From: Firmicutes bacterium ADurb.Bin193
GTDB taxonomy: Bacteria > Bacillota > Clostridia > Monoglobales > Firm-18
Direction of reading: 5' to 3'
Assembly: GCA_002070105.1 (NCBI GenBank)
Contig: MWCQ01000001.1
Coordinates: 124,001 to 188,000 of the forward strand
DNA length: 64,000 nt
Part shown: positions 55,870-64,000 of the stretch, in pieces
Layout of the letters: every line of letters starts with the position of its first letter
How positions within the stretch are numbered: the stretch's first letter is position 1
Program-made: the position numbers and the translations under genes
Notes under the pieces: model-generated
The model's input: only the letters and a program-made list of their open reading frames with translations
The model's database searches: none
Told to the model about the DNA's origin: nothing

Positions 55870-56673
55870 TTATTTTATAATTTCGGAGGCGTATACAAGC
55901 TCGACCCCCATTTTTTCGATTTCGCCTATGCTGTCCTTTATTACATTAGCCGTGGTCGCGCCGTTTTCCGCGCCGACATGACCTATGGCAAATGCCTTGC
56001 CGGTCTTTTTCGCAATTCTTGCCGCCGCCATAAGCAGTTTTTTCACATCCTCCTCCGAGCCGCCCTTGCTTTCTAAAAAGACATCATTTTCGGAAAAATT
56101 TATGCCTACCTCCTCCGCCACAAAAGAGCAAACCGATCTTGCATTTGTTTTGCTGTCGATAAAATAAAGCCCTCTTTCGTAAAGCGTTTTCATAATTGCC
56201 TTTACGATTCGCCTGTCCGCGCTTCCAAGTGAGCCCATGTGTATATTTGCGCCCACTGCCGCGGGAATGTTGTTGATAAACGCCGTAACCAGATCCCTTA
56301 CCTGATTGTCCGTATAGGTTGTTTTTATAGCGTTCTCGCCCACCCATTTGACATTGTCGTTTATACCGTTTTGAAGCGGGATGTGTATAATAACCTCATG
56401 CCCCGCCGCTGCCGCCGCTTTCATATCCTTTTCGGTAAATTCCAAAAACGGCATTATTGCACAGGTAAGCTTCCTGTTAATTCCCATCGCAACATCAACC
56501 CCGTCCCTCGCCTGCCCGAAGTCGTCAAGGATTATCGCAAGTTTTGCGGTTGTTTTTGTGTCGGCATCGGCGATAATCCCAAGCAGAAATACAATAAATA
56601 TGACCGCGGTAACCGTTACTGCGGCTACATAAATTAAATCCTTAATCCTTATTATGAAAAATCTGCCCTTCAT
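55870..56673 (-). CDS. divergent polysaccharide deacetylase family protein
   Basis: The 267-residue protein has an N-terminal membrane anchor (about 12-35) and a divergent NodB-like (PF04748/YibQ) domain: KLAIILDDFGQARDGVDVAMGI, GHEVIIHIPLQ, NIHMGSLGSADRRI and YFIDSKTNARSV. Likely acts on envelope or spore cortex polysaccharide, but the substrate is unknown. The SD GGGGGGTG lies within the 3' arm of a hairpin. Confidence 0.87.
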   Translation of the reverse strand: MKGRFFIIRIKDLIYVAAVTVTAVIFIVFLLGIIADADTKTTAKLAIILDDFGQARDGVDVAMGINRKLTCAIMPFLEFTEKDMKAAAAAGHEVIIHIPLQNGINDNVKWVGENAIKTTYTDNQVRDLVTAFINNIPAAVGANIHMGSLGSADRRIVKAIMKTLYERGLYFIDSKTNARSVCSFVAEEVGINFSENDVFLESKGGSEEDVKKLLMAAARIAKKTGKAFAIGHVGAENGATTANVIKDSIGEIEKMGVELVYASEIIK

Positions 56674-56680
56674 ACAAACA

Positions 56681-56710
56681 CACCCCCCATAAATAATATT
56701 AGGGGGGGTG
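56681..56710 (-). promoter_or_regulatory. hairpin sequestering the ribosome-binding site of the deacetylase gene
   Basis: On the minus strand CACCCCCC pairs with GGGGGGTG around an AT-rich loop. The 3' arm is the only Shine-Dalgarno sequence for the ATG at 56673. It also resembles a weak terminator after the NUDIX gene. Confidence 0.5.
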
Positions 56711-56713
56711 GGG

Positions 56714-57244
56714 CTATATTACATCTTTCGCCCGCATGACGGCAATAACCGTCTTTGCATCGGATATTTCACCGTTTATGCACATCCTTACAACATCGTC
56801 AAAGCTGTACTTTTCCACATCCACAAATTCGTCCTCGTCCGGAGTTTGCTCGCCCGCCCTTAAATCGCGGGCAAGGTAAAGGTGTATAATCTCGTTTGTA
56901 TAGCCCGGCGCGGGTATCGCATAGCCGAGATAGGTAATTTCGCCGGCCTCAAAACCTGTTTCCTCCTTAAGCTCACGCACTCCGCAGACATAATGGTCCT
57001 CGCCCGGCGTAAGCTTTCCCGCGGGCGCTTCGAGAAGTGACTTTTCAACAGGCTTTCGGTATTGGCGCACAAGATATACCATGTTGTTGCTGTCAACGGG
57101 CAGAACGGCGACGCCGCCGGGATGCTCGATCAGTTCCCTTGTCGCTTCCTTTCCGTTGGGCAAAACAACCGTGTCGACACGCAGCTTTATAACATGTCCG
57201 TCGAATATTTTTTCGCTCCTTACGGTTTTTTCGTTATACTCCAT
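56714..57244 (-). CDS. NUDIX hydrolase, ADP-ribose pyrophosphatase type
   Basis: The 176-residue protein has a complete Nudix box: GKLTPGEDHYVCGVRELKEE followed by TGF, with AGK at its start. An N-terminal strand region EKTVRSEKIFDGHVIKL and a PGYTNEIIHLYLA loop match ADP-ribose pyrophosphatases. TTAAGGAGG precedes the ATG. Confidence 0.92.
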   Translation of the reverse strand: MEYNEKTVRSEKIFDGHVIKLRVDTVVLPNGKEATRELIEHPGGVAVLPVDSNNMVYLVRQYRKPVEKSLLEAPAGKLTPGEDHYVCGVRELKEETGFEAGEITYLGYAIPAPGYTNEIIHLYLARDLRAGEQTPDEDEFVDVEKYSFDDVVRMCINGEISDAKTVIAVMRAKDVI

Positions 57245-57293
57245 TTTTACCTCCTTAATTTAGAATCTTTTTGATAATGTAAGCCTAAAATTA

Positions 57294-57322
57294 TTGACAT
57301 TTTACCAATGCCGTGTTATTAT
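57294..57322 (+). promoter_or_regulatory. promoter of tRNA-Leu(UAA)
   Basis: TTGACA (57294-57299), 17 bp, TATTAT (57317-57322). Confidence 0.75.
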
Positions 57323-57388
57323 ATTTAAGTCGCAGATTCGTTTGAAACCGCAAAATTAAAAAGGCGTTTTATCGGCAATAATATGTAC

Positions 57389-57475
57389 GCTCGAGTGGCG
57401 GAACTGGCAGACGCCCGGGACTTAAAATCCCGTGCCGGCAACGGCGTACCGGTTCGATTCCGGTCTCGAGCACCA
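57389..57475 (+). tRNA. tRNA-Leu, anticodon TAA (UAA)
   Basis: GCTCGAG pairs with CTCGAGC, CCA is encoded, the anticodon arm CGGGACTTAAAATCCCG carries TAA, the variable arm is long and the T arm is CCGGTTCGATTCCGG. The 3' end is partly copied in the tandem repeat that follows. Confidence 0.95.
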
Positions 57476-57822
57476 CATCGCAATGGACTGCGCTCCGCTC
57501 TTTTTCGGGCGGAGCGTTGCTCTTATCGCCCGGAATGCGAACTTTTACCTTCGGTAAAACCCTTCTCGCTTTTCTTTCAGAAAAGCTTACGGGCGGGCTA
57601 TGGTTCAATTCCGTTCCGAGCACCACATCGCAATGGACTGCGCTCCGCTCTTTTTCGGGCGGAGCGTTGCTCTTATCGCCCGGAATGCGAACTTTTACCT
57701 TCGGTAAAACCCTTCTCGCTTTTCTTTCAGAAAAGCTTACGGGCGGGCTATGGTTCAATTCCGTTCCGAGCACCACATCGCAATGGACTGCGCTCCGCTC
57801 TTTTTCGGGCGGAGCGTTGCTC
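57468..57822. repeat. 150-bp tandem repeat carrying degenerate tRNA-Leu 3' ends
   Basis: Units start at 57468, 57618 and 57768 (last one partial), each beginning GAGCACCACATCGCAATGG. The end of each full unit is a decayed T arm and acceptor (GGTTCAATTCCGTTCCGAGC) of the upstream tRNA. Each unit holds hairpins CGCTCCGC/GCGGAGCG, TTTTACC/GGTAAAA and GCTTTTCT/AGAAAAGC. The two full units appear identical. The frames seen across it are repeat shadows. 57823-58033 holds no gene. Confidence 0.92.
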
Positions 57823-58033
57823 TTTTCACGCCAAAAGTTCGCACGCTTCGTCATTGCTCCTTTTCCCCAAAAAGCCTTCGGCTTTTCGGGAACCCCGTTT
57901 GCGCTTACAACTGTATGTGCGGTTTTTTCCTCTATTAAGTTAATGATTTGGTTTTTTTAGAATTTTATGCATTAAACAGAAAAACGATATTATTTGCTAT
58001 GTGATTAATAATATAATCAATGCGACAACCTCT

Positions 58034-60149
58034 ATCTACAATAGTAGAAATTATAAGGTGCTACTAAACGCTTCGTTTGCCGTCATTGCTTTAGATAATC
58101 TACAATAGTAGAAATTATAGGGTGCTACTAAACGACAAACGAAACAACCAATGATGTCGCATCTACAATAGTAGAAATTATAGGGTGCTACTAAACTTGT
58201 TTTACAAAGTTGTTGGAGGGATATCTACAATAGTAGAAATTATAGGGTGCTACTAAACATACGGTGCATTATCAGGCTTTATCGATCTACAATAGTAGAA
58301 ATTATAGGGTGCTACTAAACTAACTTTCAAGGAAAGGCGATTGTTATCTACAATAGTAGAAATTATAGGGTGCTACTAAACCAACGTGTTCTTGCTGGTC
58401 TTTCATGCATCTACAATAGTAGAAATTATAGGGTGCTACTAAACCAAAGTTTCCTTCCTCAATATTTGTGCTGTATCTACAATAGTAGAAATTATAGGGT
58501 GCTACTAAACTTTTGCTAATTGCTTAGCCTCACATTCATCTACAATAGTAGAAATTATAGGGTGCTACTAAACAAGATAACGATTGGAAACAGACGAATA
58601 ATCTACAATAGTAGAAATTATAGGGTGCTACTAAACTTCGGGATATTCGTCATTAACACCATATCTACAATAGTAGAAATTATAGGGTGCTACTAAACTC
58701 ACCTATTATAAAGCGCACAACACCGAATCTACAATAGTAGAAATTATAGGGTGCTACTAAACAACAGGAATACCACTCGAAATCGGCTCATCTACAATAG
58801 TAGAAATTATAGGGTGCTACTAAACAAAGAACGGACTCCGGTCGGCAAAACATCTACAATAGTAGAAATTATAGGGTGCTACTAAACGCGAAGGATTTTC
58901 TAAAGACTTTTGATGCATCTACAATAGTAGAAATTATAGGGTGCTACTAAACATTTGGCTAAAAGTAGGCGATATATCATCTACAATAGTAGAAATTATA
59001 GGGTGCTACTAAACTCAATAAAAAAAGCTTATGCGTTTCTTATCTACAATAGTAGAAATTATAGGGTGCTACTAAACCGCCCCAGGTCACGAAAAGCCGT
59101 TACCATCTACAATAGTAGAAATTATAGGGTGCTACTAAACATGTGTTTCTAGCCCCGTTACAAGGTATCTACAATAGTAGAAATTATAGGGTGCTACTAA
59201 ACCCGCCCAAACAAACATCTCGGCAACATCATCTACAATAGTAGAAATTATAGGGTGCTACTAAACAAGTCACTTGGCAAATCTTCCTCTTTGATCTACA
59301 ATAGTAGAAATTATAGGGTGCTACTAAACATACTGAAGCACAACATCTAGTCCATCATCTACAATAGTAGAAATTATAGGGTGCTACTAAACAAAAATAA
59401 GTACCTTCCCAACAGTATTATCTACAATAGTAGAAATTATAGGGTGCTACTAAACGAACCTCAATTGGAGGGCAATATACAATCTACAATAGTAGAAATT
59501 ATAGGGTGCTACTAAACTTTTCCCTGTCAACAACTCCGCTTTCATCTACAATAGTAGAAATTATAGGGTGCTACTAAACAACGGCAGGAAGTAATTTTGC
59601 CACAGATCTACAATAGTAGAAATTATAGGGTGCTACTAAACCTAATAACATAATCATTTCCGATAGCCTATCTACAATAGTAGAAATTATAGGGTGCTAC
59701 TAAACCAGTCGAATCAACGAAAGACTTAACAGACATCTACAATAGTAGAAATTATAGGGTGCTACTAAACTATGTCGGAATCCAACCAGCCATAGCAAAT
59801 CTACAATAGTAGAAATTATAGGGTGCTACTAAACCAGAGAAAGCAAGTCAACACCATATGCATCTACAATAGTAGAAATTATAGGGTGCTACTAAACATT
59901 GACCTTACCGAGGTAATGGCACGAATCTACAATAGTAGAAATTATAGGGTGCTACTAAACCAGATGTATAAACTCCTAACAGACGGCAATCTACAATAGT
60001 AGAAATTATAGGGTGCTACTAAACGCGGCTTTGCGGGACGAATATTTTACATCTACAATAGTAGAAATTATAGGGTGCTACTAAACATAATGAATAAATA
60101 TACAGTGTTCGCAATCTACAATAGTAGAAATTATAGGGTGCTACTAAAC
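58034..60149 (-). CRISPR. type V-A CRISPR array, 34 repeats and 33 spacers
   Basis: The 36-bp repeat, read on the minus strand, starts GTTTAGTAGCACCC and ends with the Cas12a handle AATTTCTACTATTGTAGAT (stem TCTAC/GTAGA, loop TATT). Spacers are 25-30 bp, mostly 26-28, and all differ. Every repeat is identical except the one at 58034-58069, which has one change in its 5' half. That degenerate copy marks the leader-distal end, agreeing with a leader at the cas2 side and transcription towards lower coordinates. Confidence 0.98.
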
Positions 60150-60289
60150 TCTTGCATCGTTAAAATAACCAATATACAGCTTTAGATTTGTAAAAATAGC
60201 ACATAAATAATTGTAATAACAGATATATTTCATGTTTAGCAGCCCCCTTATTTTTAATTATACAATATTAAGAGTGAGGTTTGCAATAA
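60150..60289 (-). promoter_or_regulatory. CRISPR leader with promoter and anti-repeat
   Basis: AT-rich 140 bp between cas2 and the array. On the minus strand TTGCAA (60286-60281), 18 bp, TATAAT (60262-60257) would start RNA near 60250. Directly at that start, AGGGGGCTGCTAAAC (60248-60234) is complementary to the first 15 bases of the repeat in 14 positions (one G-U). Leader location and promoter are seen; function of the anti-repeat is unknown. Confidence 0.75.
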
Positions 60290-60565
60290 TTATTTAATTA
60301 GAATTACATCGTTATCTTCGTTTTTAGCATAACCGAATTTATATGTTTCGCACATGGGATTAAGTTTAAATATGTATATGCTGTCAGATTGGTCAAAGCT
60401 CTTTTCAAATTTGTTTCGAATATCTGTTATAACATTATCAAGTATTCGCGGACTATTGTCGATTTCGTAAACAGAATACTGTAAGCGATGTCCATACTTT
60501 TTAATATATTTTGCAAATCTTGATCGTTTTTTATCGTTCGAAATATCGTAACTTAACAGAATCAT
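60290..60565 (-). CDS. cas2: CRISPR-associated endoribonuclease Cas2
   Basis: Cas2 is the structural partner of Cas1 in spacer integration. The 91-residue protein starts MILLSYDISNDKKRSRFAKY with the conserved N-terminal Asp, and has the LQYSVYEIDNS strand. The ATG overlaps the cas1 stop (ATGA) behind GGGGGGAAAA; five extra upstream residues in frame are not needed. Confidence 0.95.
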   Translation of the reverse strand: MILLSYDISNDKKRSRFAKYIKKYGHRLQYSVYEIDNSPRILDNVITDIRNKFEKSFDQSDSIYIFKLNPMCETYKFGYAKNEDNDVILIK

Positions 60566-61551
60566 ATATTTTCCCCCCAATTAAAAACAGGAAATTGGGA
60601 TGAATCAACATTCTTCACAAAACACCTGTAATACATTTGAATATATAAGAATATTTCCGTTTTATAATCCATTATAGCATTTATAAAAGCCGATGTATAA
60701 TCAGGCGATTTATCCCATTTTAATATATATCTTTTGTTGCATATAATAAAATCCTTTTCCTTAAACTGTTTTAAATTTATGCCCTTTTTTACTTCTTTAT
60801 CTATAATCACTCTAAACGGTTCAATAATATCACATACAAGCGATTTTCGCATATAAAATTCTCTGTGCATAACTCCCACATATAAATCAAAACCATAAAT
60901 ACTAAGAATCGATTCAATAAAATTAAAGAGTATAGTGTATCCAATATCCAGTAATGCATTTATCATATCGAATTTAATGCGCGGCTTCCTTCCCCGCCAA
61001 ATATCAGGCGGATAAAAATTTCTAAAATATATTTTTGAAGCCATTCCTTCATAGCCTTGTAATTCATAAAGATCTTTCACATTTTTAATTTTCTTAATAT
61101 ATTCATAGAGTATTTCAATAGCCTCTTTTGTGTAATCGGTCTTGTTTCTGATTGACTTAAGCATATTTAATTGATTCAAAATTTTATTAGTAACAATATG
61201 TATAGCGATGTCCACAGAATTATAAGAATACTGTTTTTTCCTCAATAGTGTGTTTCCGACATCCCTATGACCAAGGATTTCATATAATTTGAAGCCGGTA
61301 GTTGAAAGAACTATTGTAAATCCGAACTTTTTCGCATGCTGTATCAACGCACTTGTGACAGATATATGCCCATATACGAATATCGCAAACACCCTATAGC
61401 AAGTAGCTTGACATTTAATTTTGCCCTCCGCATCTTTTATTATGACATTGTCATTTTGAAGGGAAAGATGTTCACCTTCTCGAGCAAATAGAAAAAGCAT
61501 TTGCTTTTTATCAAAATCAGTTCCTGTTAGCGTATTATTCACCCCTCGCAC
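60562..61551 (-). CDS. cas1: CRISPR-associated integrase Cas1
   Basis: Cas1 inserts new spacers at the leader end. The protein is about 329 residues and has the metal-binding residues Glu168 (LQGYEGMASKIYF), His229 (GVMHREFYMRKSLVCD) and Asp241/Glu244 (DIIEPFR). It is of the type V-A class, starting NNTLTGTDFDKKQ. GTG 61551 or GTG 61542 may be the start; both lie at the cas4 stop, so translation is coupled. Confidence 0.96.
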   Translation of the reverse strand: MRGVNNTLTGTDFDKKQMLFLFAREGEHLSLQNDNVIIKDAEGKIKCQATCYRVFAIFVYGHISVTSALIQHAKKFGFTIVLSTTGFKLYEILGHRDVGNTLLRKKQYSYNSVDIAIHIVTNKILNQLNMLKSIRNKTDYTKEAIEILYEYIKKIKNVKDLYELQGYEGMASKIYFRNFYPPDIWRGRKPRIKFDMINALLDIGYTILFNFIESILSIYGFDLYVGVMHREFYMRKSLVCDIIEPFRVIIDKEVKKGINLKQFKEKDFIICNKRYILKWDKSPDYTSAFINAIMDYKTEIFLYIQMYYRCFVKNVDSSQFPVFNWGENI

Positions 61552-62102
61552 AGCGACTTGTCACAGTAGTCGTTGTATATACATTTTTCGCATTTTAATT
61601 TGTTGGTCTGAATATATTCTTCGAAATCAAAATGCCGAATATCATTAACCAACTTTTCAAACTTTGCAAACATTATCTTATCTTCGTGCGGTAATGGAAT
61701 ATAATAAGTTTTATTATTACTCATGCTGTAAAACTTAAGATGATTTACCGAATACCCCATTTCCGTAAGAGCAAAATACTGCCCATAAAGTTGAAAAACA
61801 TATCCGTCGTATATTGTTGTAATCCTGTTCTTTCTTTCAATCAGAGTGCCAGTTTCTGTATCAAACACATCTATCTTTCCTGACAGATTCCACTCCTCAC
61901 TATATACGCTGATACCAAGGAGAATACTCTTTTTATCAGAGTATTCCCTGGTATCAATAGATTTGTGTGCATTTGTTCCGTTTATTTGCGATGAGTCCTG
62001 AAAAATTATTCTGTCAAGCTCTGAATACATTCTGTGAAAATATATAGAAAGTGGGCAGAATATAAAGTCGTTTAATTCGGTAATCAATATGGGGTTTTCC
62101 AT
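61539..62102 (-). CDS. cas4: CRISPR-associated exonuclease Cas4
   Basis: Cas4 trims prespacers and helps choose PAM-flanked ones. The 187-residue protein has four cluster cysteines (C16 in FCP; C171, C174, C180), and the RecB-type nuclease residues Asp78 (GKIDVFD), Glu89-x-Lys91 and QLYGQY (104-109). It overlaps the cas12a stop as TGATG and cas1 by 13 bp. Confidence 0.95.
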   Translation of the reverse strand: MENPILITELNDFIFCPLSIYFHRMYSELDRIIFQDSSQINGTNAHKSIDTREYSDKKSILLGISVYSEEWNLSGKIDVFDTETGTLIERKNRITTIYDGYVFQLYGQYFALTEMGYSVNHLKFYSMSNNKTYYIPLPHEDKIMFAKFEKLVNDIRHFDFEEYIQTNKLKCEKCIYNDYCDKSLCEG

Positions 62103-64000
62103 CAGCTTTTATATTCCCTATTCTGCATGAATTTAAGCCATTCATATGTAGCCATGCCTTTATCGAAGCACTCTATTTTGCCATTTTTGATTCGCTTAAT
62201 ATACATAAGCCCTTTTAGCGCTATGTGGAATGCTCCGTTTGCATCTGCGTCTATCGGAAGTTTTTCATCATTTCCGCTTACAAAAAACTTTCCATCGTCA
62301 TTTTTCACAGGTGAGATTATCATATCCACATCATCCTCAGGGCTTGTACTGCGCATCTGCATAGCAAGCTTAAGAACATAAAGAACCGTTTCAAGAAGCT
62401 CCTTGGAATTCGATTTACAAAGTATATCCCTTATATCTTCACCTTTATCGTAATCAATGCTGTATTTATCCAACACAGCTTTAAGCTTAGCTGTAAGATT
62501 TACTTTTTCGGTAGTATGATTACTTGTGGCTTTGTTCTGAGTATGGGTGTACCGGTCGCCAAAGGTGCAAACTGTCCATTTTTTTCTGAAATCCGTTTGT
62601 GCTGTTCTCAGCTTATCATAGTCAATCCCAAACTCAAAATAATCCTCTGAACTGTTATACCTAATAAAATCCATAGCGGAAATGATTTTTTGCGCATTTT
62701 CAATACTAGTCCATTTTAGGTTAATCAAACTGACAAAGCCTGTGGTCGGATCTATTTTTGATGTGTAGCCCGCAGGCACATAAAATATAAAGCCACTTTG
62801 TTTGCCCAATTTTTGAAAGCTTGTAAAGGCCTCGGTAAGCTGATATCCTCTTAATATACCGCCTTCATCGGCAGGATTCTTTTTTTTGTCGGCAAGGTAG
62901 TTAAGTTTGTCGATAAGCATTTTTTCAAATTTTTGATATACCTGTCTTTCAAACTTAAATCTACCGCGCTTAAAACCGAAATTCAAATCCTCCATAACGA
63001 TTATAGCATTGTTTTTAATCATCATCTGAATAATCTCGTGAATTACCACCGAAAGATATCCCTCTTTAAGCTCCTTAATATTACCTATCTGCTTCCAGTC
63101 TTTACGGGCTATATCACGATTTTTCTCATATTGCGTAAGCTTAGCAGCATAATCAAAGCCTCCGGCAATATTAAAACTTTTTTGCGTAATTATATCGCCT
63201 CTTTGGTTAATCAAGGATACATAAAGCAGATTTCTTTCCCCTCGGTCTATACCGATAATATTAACATTAGGATTATTGCTTATTGCATTTAACACCTTGG
63301 CATTAATGTATCCTGAGCCAGTCGCCTTATAGTTTATTGTAATTGACAAATGAAATAAAAATTTATCCTGAGTAAATCTTTTATCCTTTATTATATCATG
63401 CTTTGCATTTTTTACTACTACGATATCTTTATACTTTTTTGCTTCTTCTGAAAGAGTACTGCCATAATTAAAATGATTGAATAATTGGTCATAAATATCC
63501 ATAGGAATCGGATTACCGTTTTTATCTTTTCGATCTATAAGTATTTCGCCCTTCTTATGAACGAAAGGTGATTCTATGCTTGCGGGTCTGTAAAAAATAC
63601 TTCCTGTACCTAAATCAAAAACACTATTCCCTCCACTCATTAATTGTTCGAAATATAATGTGTGCAAATTTTTGTTTTTTATTTCTTTGCGATAACCCTT
63701 TTCAAAAGATTCTGCAAAAGACAGGTCTTTGTTAGTGATTTTGAATAAATATAACCTCTTCGTCCCTCTTGACAAGGCATTTTCCATTTCGCGCCGATTT
63801 ATTTTAATGTAAGTTAAAATTTTATTATGTGATATTTCTTCAATATCAGAAATAATTTCGTTGACAATTGTATATTGTTTTTCTATATATTGCTGAACAT
63901 AGGGCATTTTAGGTATTAAGTCTTTCAAAGCTTTCTTTAAATTACCAATTATTTCATTGTTTTTATTCTTGAACTCTTGATTACAAATAAGCTTTTCAAA
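62102..64000 (-). CDS. cas12a: CRISPR-associated nuclease Cas12a, C-terminal part (5' end beyond window)
   Basis: Cas12a processes its own crRNA and cuts dsDNA. The frame is open to the window edge, giving 632 C-terminal residues (about half of a typical 1200-1300). RuvC catalytic acids are present: Asp in IIGIDRGER (codon 63247-63245), Glu in VMEDLNFGFKRGRF (62992-62990), Asp in DADANGA (62245-62243), and a Nuc Arg in MQMRS. For crRNA processing the His of FVHKKGE (63559-63557) and the Lys of IIKDKRF are kept, but the middle Lys position (His+9) is Arg, followed by Lys. Apparent starts inside the window are internal. Confidence 0.97.
   Translation of the reverse strand, partial: FEKLICNQEFKNKNNEIIGNLKKALKDLIPKMPYVQQYIEKQYTIVNEIISDIEEISHNKILTYIKINRREMENALSRGTKRLYLFKITNKDLSFAESFEKGYRKEIKNKNLHTLYFEQLMSGGNSVFDLGTGSIFYRPASIESPFVHKKGEILIDRKDKNGNPIPMDIYDQLFNHFNYGSTLSEEAKKYKDIVVVKNAKHDIIKDKRFTQDKFLFHLSITINYKATGSGYINAKVLNAISNNPNVNIIGIDRGERNLLYVSLINQRGDIITQKSFNIAGGFDYAAKLTQYEKNRDIARKDWKQIGNIKELKEGYLSVVIHEIIQMMIKNNAIIVMEDLNFGFKRGRFKFERQVYQKFEKMLIDKLNYLADKKKNPADEGGILRGYQLTEAFTSFQKLGKQSGFIFYVPAGYTSKIDPTTGFVSLINLKWTSIENAQKIISAMDFIRYNSSEDYFEFGIDYDKLRTAQTDFRKKWTVCTFGDRYTHTQNKATSNHTTEKVNLTAKLKAVLDKYSIDYDKGEDIRDILCKSNSKELLETVLYVLKLAMQMRSTSPEDDVDMIISPVKNDDGKFFVSGNDEKLPIDADANGAFHIALKGLMYIKRIKNGKIECFDKGMATYEWLKFMQNREYKS

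Noticed and set aside
57369-57960. Long overlapping reading frames on both strands (147-186 codons)
   Set aside because: They run through the tRNA and the 150-bp tandem repeat, have internally repeated sequence, and exist only because 150 is a multiple of three.
58070-58097. Oldest spacer as a self-match to nearby DNA at about 57845
   Set aside because: Only short blocks (CTTCGT, TCATTGCT) are shared; this is not a protospacer-quality match.
58955-59152. 65-codon frame inside the CRISPR array
   Set aside because: It is a translation of repeats and spacers with no ribosome-binding site.
62102-63928. Cas12a as a short 608-residue protein starting at 63928
   Set aside because: The codon is an internal TTG; the frame stays open to the window edge and the upstream residues read as normal protein.

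Overview
The window reads as chromosomal DNA of an anaerobic, endospore-forming Firmicute of the class Clostridia. Spore-linked genes (Tlp-type small acid-soluble spore protein, spore photoproduct lyase), a nucleoid-occlusion protein ending like Bacillus Noc, a reverse rubrerythrin, dapL-type lysine/peptidoglycan precursor synthesis, c-di-AMP cyclase CdaA with CdaR, MreBCD and frequent TTG/GTG starts behind strong GGAGG sites all fit. I cannot name the species.

Layout. 0-7.8 kb (+): ybaB-recR, hflX, yigZ, fhs, tsaE-tsaB, rpiB, dCMP deaminase, then noc. 8-13.4 kb: reverse rubrerythrin with a Fur/PerR-like operator, a UBA/DUF4342 protein with a two-component pair, an AI-2E-type permease and a PRC-barrel gene. 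13.6-19.4 kb (+): FMN riboswitch and ribU, splB, then an overlapping rhaB-thyA-uxaC set. 19.5-27.7 kb (-): FAD enzymes, the cdaA-cdaR operon, an SRAP protein, and dinB under a LexA-type box. 27.8-34 kb: YyaL-like thioredoxin-domain protein, Tlp, tRNA-Leu(GAG), carD, radA, a uracil-DNA glycosylase gene broken by one amber codon, and two tiny basic proteins. 34-57.2 kb (almost all -): a thioesterase, a DEAD-box helicase, split transketolase, mini-RNase III, cysS-cysE, dapL-dapF, mgsA, minD (no minC or minE), mrdA-mreDCB, maf, dut, a U32 peptidase, zapA, a polysaccharide deacetylase and a NUDIX hydrolase.

57.3-64 kb: a tRNA-Leu(UAA) is followed by a 150-bp tandem repeat that carries degenerate copies of the tRNA 3' end. 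Next comes an AT-rich type V-A CRISPR-Cas locus, all on the minus strand: cas12a (3' 1.9 kb only; the 5' part lies outside), cas4, cas1, cas2, a leader, and an array of 34 repeats and 33 unique spacers. The three RuvC acidic residues of Cas12a and the Cas1 and Cas4 active sites are intact, so the system looks functional.

The most unusual observation is in the leader. Just downstream of a TTGCAA-N18-TATAAT promoter, the first nucleotides of the predicted pre-crRNA are an anti-repeat: 14 of 15 bases (one a G-U wobble) can pair with the 5' half of the direct repeat. Cas12a systems are not known to need a tracrRNA, so this is worth testing. The tRNA-linked repeats and the sharp composition change suggest the CRISPR island was acquired at the tRNA-Leu site.
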